Assembly: GCA_045617525.1 (NCBI GenBank)
Contig: JAZLIT010000221.1
Coordinates: 1 to 46,686, forward strand
DNA length: 46,686 bases
Direction of reading: 5' to 3'
Source: JAZLIT01 sp045617525
GTDB taxonomy: Bacteria > Bacillota > Bacilli > Bacillales_A > Planococcaceae
Below the pieces are notes generated by a model. That model worked only from the letters and a program-made list of their open reading frames with translations, did not search any database and was not told the origin of the DNA. This document shows positions 41,124-46,686 of this stretch, piece after piece. The position numbers and the translations under genes are program-made. Numbering within the stretch: the stretch's first letter is position 1; every line of letters begins with the position of its first letter.

Positions 41124-42725
41124 CTATAAATTACCCTTATCCATTTCTTCCTGAAGGGCACGAAGTCGTTTATTTTCGCTGCGGACTACCGCCATATAAT
41201 CTTCGAAAAAGCTGATTTTACTCGCTTTTTTTGCTGCGCTACGCATCGATTTCCAAATTCGAACAGCCTGTTTATAGTTCACGCGTGATTTTTGGCGCAG
41301 CTCATCCATCGCAAAATGATGATAGAGAGGGAGCGTCACGGCCGGATTTTCAGCTAAAACAGCCTTTAAACCGCATGTTTCTAAATAGGACATGGATGAA
41401 GGATGTAATTGATGTAACGCCGCCCATTCATCAAAGCGGTTATTGCGAATTAAATACGCGCTAAATGGCTGTACACCATATTTGCCTAATGAAGAATAAA
41501 AAAGTAACTCCTCATCTTCGGCTAATGTTACATGCTCAAACAGCTGGTCCACTTTATAGGCAAATTGTTGGCGTTGCATAGGCGACATCATCTCATGTAA
41601 AAACGTGTGTAAATGAGGAAGCACCGCGTGTAAAATTTTTGTGGCAACCTCAAAATGCTGCAGACGGTTTGCAAATTCAACAACAATTAAATATTGTTCG
41701 ATCTCGCGGGGCTGTACCACTTTTAATAGCCCATCAATTGCTTGCATATCCTTTAGTAGCATGTGAAAAATTGCAAGAATTGGCTTTATTGATAAGCCGA
41801 AATCACGCTCGGTTTGCTGCGTCTGTTCCTGTGACTTGTGCAACGACAGTAATTTTTCTAGCTCGAGTTCTGTACGTTGTATATTTGTGAATAGTTTTTT
41901 CCAAAATAATAAATATAAATTCATCTGTAGGGCAGGGAATCGTGTTTGATGCTGTAATAGCTCGAATACCATATTTTGCAATTCATCATAAAACGGATCA
42001 ATCGCAAATAATCGGGATTGTGCCGCCAACTCGTCGACATAGTTTGTGATGCGTTCGACTGTTTTATCTGCATAATACTGAAGATAATATAGTTGATTTG
42101 AATCATTATGGAAGGAGTCTGAATACTGCTTCAACACATGATTAAACATGCCAAGCTCGCAAAACAATTTAAACATCGGTATCCACTCGCGTTCAAACGG
42201 TGTATAACGATTTAAGCGAGTGCGGGCCATATCCGTCACAGTGGTAATTGCATAGCCTTCAAGCTTTTTATCTGCTGAAGTATGTGGTCGCATCACTTCA
42301 TCGATTAGCGTACGCCAATTTGCTGGAGAGCGATCAGCCGCTAGTGATTCTAACTGCACATTTTTTTTCGCGCGCCAATTGCTCGCCCAATCCTGTACGG
42401 AATCAAAATACTGATATAAAGACAGCAATACAGCAAGCTCATGACGACAAATACCATTAACCGGGCAAGAACATTGTATCTTCTCATTTTTGAAGTCGAC
42501 CACTACTTGAGGTGATTTAACGTCCTGTACAATCGTATATAAATTATTTGAAAAGGGCACATAGCGCTCGAAAATTACAGATTTATTGCGCACCGAGAAA
42601 ACAGCGCGGCGTACCAGCTCCTGATCCTCCTCCGAAGAAGGTAAAAGCTGCTGCTCATACACGCTAATTTGCTGGAGGATGAATGGCTTGTTAAGTCGTG
42701 CAATTTCAGAAATAGATTGGCTCAT
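41124..42725 (-). CDS. ywqB: SWIM zinc-finger protein (YwqB)
   Basis: A 533-residue protein whose only recognisable domain is a SWIM zinc finger, CSCPVNGICRHELAVLLSLYQYF (about 84-106; the C-x-C-x(n)-C-x-H pattern). The rest is alpha-helical, with many Leu/Gln/His residues, and resembles a repeat solenoid (LFCELGMFNHVLKQYSDSF, EEQTQQTERD...). SWIM fingers bind DNA or partner proteins. Here the protein is encoded directly upstream of, and in operon with, the SNF2 ATPase, so a joint role is likely. It starts at ATG 42725 after AAGGGG, with a sigma-A promoter at 42758-42786. Confidence 0.9.
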   Translation of the reverse strand: MSQSISEIARLNKPFILQQISVYEQQLLPSSEEDQELVRRAVFSVRNKSVIFERYVPFSNNLYTIVQDVKSPQVVVDFKNEKIQCSCPVNGICRHELAVLLSLYQYFDSVQDWASNWRAKKNVQLESLAADRSPANWRTLIDEVMRPHTSADKKLEGYAITTVTDMARTRLNRYTPFEREWIPMFKLFCELGMFNHVLKQYSDSFHNDSNQLYYLQYYADKTVERITNYVDELAAQSRLFAIDPFYDELQNMVFELLQHQTRFPALQMNLYLLFWKKLFTNIQRTELELEKLLSLHKSQEQTQQTERDFGLSIKPILAIFHMLLKDMQAIDGLLKVVQPREIEQYLIVVEFANRLQHFEVATKILHAVLPHLHTFLHEMMSPMQRQQFAYKVDQLFEHVTLAEDEELLFYSSLGKYGVQPFSAYLIRNNRFDEWAALHQLHPSSMSYLETCGLKAVLAENPAVTLPLYHHFAMDELRQKSRVNYKQAVRIWKSMRSAAKKASKISFFEDYMAVVRSENKRLRALQEEMDKGNL

Positions 42726-42757
42726 ACTAGATTCCCCTTAAAAAAGTCGTTCCTTCC

Positions 42758-42786
42758 ATTATACGTTGAAATTACACAAATGGTAA
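42758..42786 (-). promoter_or_regulatory. Sigma-A promoter of ywqB-ywqA
   Basis: Minus-strand -35 TTACCA (42786-42781), 17 bases, and a perfect -10 TATAAT (42763-42758). The rest of the 335-base gap to 43060 is AT-rich. I see no convincing gene in it, only a 42-codon open frame at 42780-42908 without a ribosome-binding site. Confidence 0.65.
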
Positions 42787-43060
42787 ATAATAAGAAACAC
42801 ATTATAAAAAAAGGATTGAAAACGCGGAAAGAGCATCGGGTTTTTATGATTATTCCATTTGACTACGAAGAACATTTTTTAAGGTCAAATCAATTAATTT
42901 ACCAGTAATTGTGTTAAAAGCTTTAGTTTAAAAATGCTTTATGGAGGGGAAACTATTTTTAATTACTGATGTTTACGGATGACGTGTATAAAGTAATTGT
43001 ACGGTTTTAAAATAACTTGAATCAATTAATAATACACAACCAAGACAAGGAGGGATGAGA

Positions 43061-43537
43061 ATGATTCATGTTCAATACATGCGACCATTTTACACAAAGG
43101 TAACGGGCACGAAATTACGTCTTGTGTTTGCTTATCAATACTTTTCGATTGCAAAGGAGGATGAGGTATTTCACTTTATTCCGATTGAGGGGAAAGAAAT
43201 TATCGTTAATTTAAACACAATGCAGGTTGAAAATCTTTCAGAGGTATTCGTGTTCCAACGTGGAAATCGTTTTATTCGATTACCTTTGTATCAGCTTTTA
43301 TTGGTGTCTAATGTACATGAACATCTTACGCCAATTTTAGATAATGAGTCGATAAATAAGCCTGTAGTCTTGCGTCCTGTTGAGGATGTTGATGTGGAGA
43401 CAATGGAAATTATTCATCATTTACAGGAAGAAAATTTATCGCGTCTGATTGATGTTGCATTAGCTGAACGTAATGAGGCCCTGTTTTATAATTTAGTGCA
43501 TGAAAGAGAAATTATGAATAATAAATTTTTCCAGTAA
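43061..43537 (+). CDS. IDEAL-domain protein
   Basis: A 158-residue soluble protein. The C-terminal segment LSRLIDVALAERNEALFYNLVHERE (about 130-154) fits the IDEAL domain (PF08858), a short helical module of Firmicutes named for that motif. The N-terminal 100 residues, beginning MIHVQYMRPFYTKVTGTKLRLVFAYQYFSIA, are beta-rich and resemble no enzyme known to me. The start is taken at ATG 43061, six bases after AAGGAGGG; ATG 43055 touches that site. It is separated from the NERD-domain gene by a terminator-like hairpin. Function unknown. Confidence 0.75.
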   Translation: MIHVQYMRPFYTKVTGTKLRLVFAYQYFSIAKEDEVFHFIPIEGKEIIVNLNTMQVENLSEVFVFQRGNRFIRLPLYQLLLVSNVHEHLTPILDNESINKPVVLRPVEDVDVETMEIIHHLQEENLSRLIDVALAERNEALFYNLVHEREIMNNKFFQ

Positions 43538-43601
43538 GTGCGTACACTGAGCAATAAAAAGTAATTGTTAGGATACTAATAATTCCCATCCAACCTAATT
43601 A

Positions 43602-43637
43602 CCTCTTTTCGCGAAAGTGAAGGGAGGCATTTTTTTA
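43602..43637 (+). terminator. Terminator-like hairpin that also covers the NERD gene ribosome-binding site
   Basis: CCTCTTTTC (43602-43610) pairs with GAAGGGAGG (43619-43627, two G-T pairs) around an eight-base loop, followed by CA and seven T. The right arm AAGGGAGG is also the only Shine-Dalgarno sequence for the following gene, so folding would both terminate transcription and hide the ribosome site. Confidence 0.65.
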
Positions 43638-44545
43638 TCGTAACGCATTATGATGAAATAATTCGCGCACTGGCATCGCGTCTTCCTACGACTCACACGC
43701 TAAACCCTGTAATTCAAGATGAGATTCACCGAACAGAGGCAGGCCTTTACGGCGAGCGATATGTCGCCAATCTTCTAAAGGAACAGGGCATTTTCATACT
43801 ACAAGATTGTACAATTGAGCATCATCAAATAGATGTGCTCGTCATTAGTGAAAATGGCTGCACCGTTCTTGAAGTGAAAAATATTAAGGGTAGTGTAAGG
43901 TTAACCGAGACACCTCGTCAATTACTGCGCACGAATGAGGATGGCGTGGTGAATATTTTTACGAGTCCTGTTGTTCAACTTGAGAACAGTATTCGCGCAC
44001 TACAGCATTTTTTCCTGAAGCATAAAATTGATTTGCCTATCTACGGGGCAATCTCATTTCCATTTCACTCCGCAGAAATTTCCGCTCCGAATTGTCCTTA
44101 CCCGATTGTTGTCGGCAAGGATCTCCTAAATTTTTTGAATAGCCAACCCAAAAACCCAATCAAATTTACGAGTCGGCAACTACAGAATGTGGCCAAACAG
44201 ATCAAGCATGCATCGCGCCCATTCAATCGTTACCCGCTCTGTGCACGCTTCAAAATTCAATCAGATGAACTCATTTCAGGTTGTCGTTGCAATAATTGCG
44301 GCACGTATGGCTTGGAGCGCCGTTTCAGAAGCTGGCATTGTAGTGTGTGTCATTACTCAAATTCGAATGCACATAAACAGGCACTACATGAATATGCCTG
44401 CTTAATTAGCGAGCAAATTTCAATTCAGGAGGCAATGAAATTTCTACACGTAGATTGTCGTTTCGTCGCAAAGCGATTACTTGAAAGCAACTCATTAAAA
44501 CGGACTGGCAACACACACCAATCAAAATACACACTAAAGCGATAA
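43637..44545 (+). CDS. NERD (nuclease-related) domain protein with C-terminal zinc ribbon; apparent AUC start
   Basis: The open frame gives 302 residues if translation begins at ATC 43637. The NERD domain (about 30-140) has the PD-(D/E)xK-like features TEAGLYGERYVANLL, HHQIDVLVI and VLEVKNIKG. Near 215-245 lies a four-cysteine zinc ribbon (GCRCNNCGTYG and WHCSVCHYSN), followed by a helical tail. No ATG, GTG or TTG occurs in frame before GTG 43835, which would remove the first third of the NERD domain. ATC 43637 lies nine bases after AAGGGAGG and fits the expected N-terminus (IVTHYDEIIRALASRLPTTH). The ribosome site is in a hairpin. NERD proteins are thought to act on DNA; no specific role is known here. 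Confidence 0.75.
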   Translation: MVTHYDEIIRALASRLPTTHTLNPVIQDEIHRTEAGLYGERYVANLLKEQGIFILQDCTIEHHQIDVLVISENGCTVLEVKNIKGSVRLTETPRQLLRTNEDGVVNIFTSPVVQLENSIRALQHFFLKHKIDLPIYGAISFPFHSAEISAPNCPYPIVVGKDLLNFLNSQPKNPIKFTSRQLQNVAKQIKHASRPFNRYPLCARFKIQSDELISGCRCNNCGTYGLERRFRSWHCSVCHYSNSNAHKQALHEYACLISEQISIQEAMKFLHVDCRFVAKRLLESNSLKRTGNTHQSKYTLKR

Positions 44546-44605
44546 AGAGGTAAAAAGGATGAGATGGGAATTATTATGTTTTAACAATGGTTAGTGAATA
44601 TCAGT

Positions 44606-44868
44606 GGACGCACAAACAGCAGTGTTGAACGCACAAACATGGGTCGCGAACGCACAAACAGCACCGGTGAACGCACAAACATGGATCGCGAACGCACAAA
44701 AATAGCGCGAACGCACAAACAGCACCCATGAACGCACAAACATGTGCCGCGAACGGACAAACAGCACCGGTGAACGCACAAACATGAGCCGTGAACGCAC
44801 AAAAATAGCGCGAGCGCACAAACAGCACCAGTGGACGCACAAACATGGATCGCGAACGCACAAAAATC
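44606..44868. repeat. Tandem array, 13 units of 21/19 bp, core GAACGCACAAAC
   Basis: Units begin at 44606, 44627, 44648, 44669, 44690, 44709, 44730, 44751, 44772, 44793, 44812, 44833 and 44854. Each has the core GAACGCACAAAC, with a tail of one of three kinds: AGCACCGGT-like, ATGGATCGC/ATGAGCCGT-like, or AATAGCGC; the last makes a 19-base unit. Tails of the first two kinds tend to alternate. The 19-base units break reading frames. It fills the space between the convergent NERD gene and csaB, and its core is related to the minus-strand form of the array at 4494. Confidence 0.93.
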
Positions 44869-45178
44869 TTTTACAAATAATAAACTAACTAATTCTAGTG
44901 AACTTAAGATTAAAAGAGGGGGAGATAGTTGAATGCGCAGCAATGGGTTGTGGTGGGGATATAGAAAATGCACTGCGACCATAGTAGCTGAAGGAACGCA
45001 CAAACTTGAGCCGTGAACGCACAAAAATTCTTTCACAAATAATAAACAAACTAAAATCTAGTGAACTTAAGATTAAAAGAGGGGGAGATAGTTGATTGCG
45101 CAGCAATGATTTGTGGTGGGGAATATAGAAAATACACTGCGACCATAGTAGCTGGAGGAACGCACAAACATGCGCCGT
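44854..45178. repeat. Tandem duplication of a ~161-bp segment containing repeat units
   Basis: Copy 1 (44854-45014) and copy 2 (45015-45178) are collinear with about ten differences and small indels. Each starts with GAACGCACAAAAAT, continues through a unique stretch (AACTTAAGATTAAAAGAG, then a GGGGGAG run, then ACTGCGACCATAGTAGCTG) and ends with another 21-bp unit. No reading frame common to both copies is convincing. Confidence 0.88.
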
Positions 45179-45344
45179 GAACGCACAAAAATAGCGCGAA
45201 CGCACAAACAGCACCTGCGAACGCACAAACATGAGCCGTGAACGCACAAACATGGGCCGCGAACGCACAAACATCATCTGCGAACGCACAAACATGAGCC
45301 GTGAACGCACAAACATGGGCCGCGAACGCACAAACATCATCTCC
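45158..45344. repeat. Second block of GAACGCACAAAC repeats with a 63-bp higher-order repeat
   Basis: Nine units begin at 45158, 45179, 45198, 45219, 45240, 45261, 45282, 45303 and 45324. The last six are two near-identical 63-base triplets (45219-45281 and 45282-45344), with tails ATGAGCCGT, ATGGGCCGC and ATCATCTGC/ATCATCTCC. This pattern points to recent expansion by unequal exchange or slippage. Confidence 0.93.
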
Positions 45345-45370
45345 CAATCAAAATTTCGCATCAAGAAATC

Positions 45371-45420
45371 AAAAAAAGCTGTGCTCAAGTTGTTTTTATC
45401 ACAACTGGAGCACAGCTTTA
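45371..45420 (-). terminator. csaB terminator (possibly bidirectional)
   Basis: AAAGCTGTGCTC (45375-45386) pairs with GAGCACAGCTTT (45408-45419), with inner AGTTGT/ACAACT. On the minus strand it is followed by a run of seven T, directly after the csaB stop. Confidence 0.88.
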
Positions 45421-45425
45421 TCTAA

Positions 45426-46601
45426 TTAAAAGGCATTTAACGCAAGTTTTGCTGTAAGTTCAGCTTCAACTTGAAGACGTTCGATTAATGTTGCTAATTT
45501 AGCACTCTCCGCATCGTGATTTTCAAGAAGCGCAGTGGCTTTTGCAGCGAGCATCTCGCCGTCCCAGTCATCAACTTCGACGTGGCCGATAATTGGTTGG
45601 TTCACGATGTTCGCGAACGCATCAATTTTCGGGTCGTACGATAGTGCGATGAACGGTGTATGTTCGATTGCAGAGAAAATCAACGAATGTAGACGTTGCC
45701 CGATTAGTAGCTTCGATTGGCCGATAACTGCGATTTTTTCCTCAATCGGTAAATCAGCAGGGGCAATCGTGCTTTCTGCGTGCATCATACGCGCTACATC
45801 AGCCGAGCTTTTCGCATCGTGTTCGCCGTGCATAGGGATGAATACGATGTTGTACCCAGTTGCAGCCAATGCATCGAGAGAAACGGCAATTTTCGCTTTG
45901 TAGTCAACGTCTGTTGGCCAATCGCGAACACTTACAGTAATGTAATCACCAGCTTCTACGACAATCTTCTCAGAAGTTTCAGCCCCGGCTTTCACTAAAG
46001 CAGAATCAGCCCCAGCTTCAACCCCAGCTTCAACCCCAGCATCCACCGCGCCAATCCCGCTACGCCACGCATCCAACCACTTACTCGTAAATCCTTCGCC
46101 GCCAAGTCCGACTACAGGATCTGGCACAATCGCCACATTACCGCGCACGCCAATTGCTTCAAGCAACGCGCGAGATTCCTCATCGCGCACCGTGATGCCT
46201 GCGCACTTATTAAACACAGATTTCACAATCCACTTGTTTATGCTCTTGTTAATCGGGCCCATACCTTGCGCATACACGAACACCGGTACATTCGCCAGCT
46301 GTGCCATCTTAATAATCCCGGCGTAATAAGGGATTGTTTTACCACTTGTTTGATCCTGCATTAAGCTACCGCCGCCGCTAATCAAACCGTCCGCTGACTT
46401 CAACGCTGTGCGAATTTGGCCCAGCTTCCAACGATTTACTGCTTGTACACCATACGTGGCAGCAGTTTCCTCGGGATTATTCGATAGCACCGTAATTTCA
46501 ACAGTAGGCTCCCACTTGCGTAGGGCGCGAATGATTGAGAATAGCATCGCTTCGTCGCCCACATTATCAAAGCCAAAATAACCAGACATGACAACGCGCA
46601 T
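45426..46601 (-). CDS. csaB: Polysaccharide pyruvyl transferase CsaB
   Basis: CsaB adds a pyruvate ketal to the secondary cell-wall polymer, creating the binding site for SLH-domain S-layer proteins. The 391 residues contain MSGYFGFDNVGDEAML (N-terminus), LISGGGSLMQDQTSGKTIPYY (about 73-93), VYAQGMGPINKSIN, VRDEESRALL, and the C-terminal LIGQRLHSLIFSAIEHTPFIALSYDPKI. About residues 182-217 are an Ala/Gly/Glu/Val-rich insertion (DAGVEAGVEAGADSALVKAG) encoded by a 12-base tandem repeat near 46005-46045. The start is ATG 46601, six bases after AGAGGTGG. The upstream gene's TAA overlaps it (TAATG), so it is translationally coupled. Confidence 0.92.
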   Translation of the reverse strand: MRVVMSGYFGFDNVGDEAMLFSIIRALRKWEPTVEITVLSNNPEETAATYGVQAVNRWKLGQIRTALKSADGLISGGGSLMQDQTSGKTIPYYAGIIKMAQLANVPVFVYAQGMGPINKSINKWIVKSVFNKCAGITVRDEESRALLEAIGVRGNVAIVPDPVVGLGGEGFTSKWLDAWRSGIGAVDAGVEAGVEAGADSALVKAGAETSEKIVVEAGDYITVSVRDWPTDVDYKAKIAVSLDALAATGYNIVFIPMHGEHDAKSSADVARMMHAESTIAPADLPIEEKIAVIGQSKLLIGQRLHSLIFSAIEHTPFIALSYDPKIDAFANIVNQPIIGHVEVDDWDGEMLAAKATALLENHDAESAKLATLIERLQVEAELTAKLALNAF

Positions 46602-46686
46602 TATGACCACCTCTTCGAAAGTTTCGCACTATATTTTGCTAACGCTTTATAAATCGCTATAAACACAAATCCGATGAAGAAGCCTA
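46601..46686 (-). CDS. C-terminal end of an upstream membrane protein gene (partial, runs off the right edge)
   Basis: Twenty-seven codons are visible before TAA (46603-46601): a hydrophobic helix GFFIGFVFIAIYKALA, then the basic tail KYSAKLSKRWS. The stop overlaps the csaB ATG by one base, so the two are co-translated. In related genomes csaB follows a large multi-pass membrane protein (CsaA or a DUF5693-type protein). The fragment is too short to decide. Confidence 0.7.
   Translation of the reverse strand, partial: GFFIGFVFIAIYKALAKYSAKLSKRWS

Noticed and set aside
42780..42908. 42-codon gene ending FDYEEHFLRSNQLIYQ
   Set aside because: No ribosome-binding site; it begins inside the -35 box of the divergent ywqB promoter.
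44581..45388. Cys/Val/Arg/Ser-rich proteins encoded across the repeat region on either strand
   Set aside because: They are translations of the repeats in several frames. The 19-base units shift frame, no ribosome sites precede them, and the composition matches nothing functional.

Overview
The window is a low-GC, endospore-forming, flagellated Gram-positive chromosome segment. Gene order (tdk, prfA-prmC, spoIIR, ywlC-mntP-ywlE, rpiB-ywlG-glyA-upp, mnaA, atpIBEFHAGDC, ywzB, murA, spoIID-spoIIQ-spoIIID, mbl, flhO-flhP, ywpF/ssb, ywqA-ywqB, csaB) is the Bacillus ywk/ywl/ywm/ywp/ywq order with rearrangements. Together with csaB (the S-layer polymer pyruvyl transferase), this suggests a Planococcaceae/Caryophanaceae member such as Solibacillus or Lysinibacillus. 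The genus is inferred from gene order and product types, not from a search.

Layout. 1-3463 (minus): a four-gene operon of GTP cyclohydrolase II, RibD, an FAD monooxygenase and a HAD phosphatase, without riboflavin synthase, lumazine synthase or an FMN riboswitch. 3750-4322: tdk. 4494-4690: a tandem 21-bp repeat array. 4732-5403: a YczE-like membrane protein, divergent from a broken LysR regulator. 5826-9453: prfA, prmC, spoIIR and ywlC, with a dense cluster of DnaA boxes between spoIIR and ywlC. 9666-15858: mntP, ywlE, a chemoreceptor, an MFS transporter, rpiB, ywlG, glyA. 16013-20161: a PAS/GGDEF-like/EAL protein, upp and mnaA. 20396-27793: the nine-gene ATP synthase operon with a good sigma-A promoter, a leader of about 280 nt and several intercistronic hairpins. 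27973-33246: ywzB, murA, spoIID, spoIIQ, spoIIID, mbl, with matching sigma-E promoters before spoIID and spoIIID. 33367-35419: flhO, flhP, an EpuA-family protein. 35732-38054: an unknown gene, an Asn/Gly-rich lipoprotein, ywpF and a competence-type ssb. 38257-42725: an SNF2 helicase and a SWIM zinc-finger protein. 43061-44545: an IDEAL-domain protein and a NERD-domain protein with an apparent AUC start. 44606-45344: a second, larger repeat array. 45426-46686: csaB and the end of an upstream membrane protein gene.

Functional themes are translation termination (prfA/prmC), nucleotide salvage (tdk, upp), one-carbon metabolism (glyA), energy (atp), cell wall and S-layer anchoring (murA, mbl, mnaA, csaB) and the mother-cell/forespore signalling and engulfment set (spoIIR, spoIID, spoIIQ, spoIIID). 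The least ordinary parts are two distant repeat arrays that share a GAACGC-C-AAC core and both sit between convergent genes, the truncated riboflavin-like operon that should stop at 5-amino-6-ribitylaminouracil, the DnaA-box cluster, a probable leaderless spoIID transcript, and the NERD gene whose ribosome-binding site lies inside a terminator-like hairpin.
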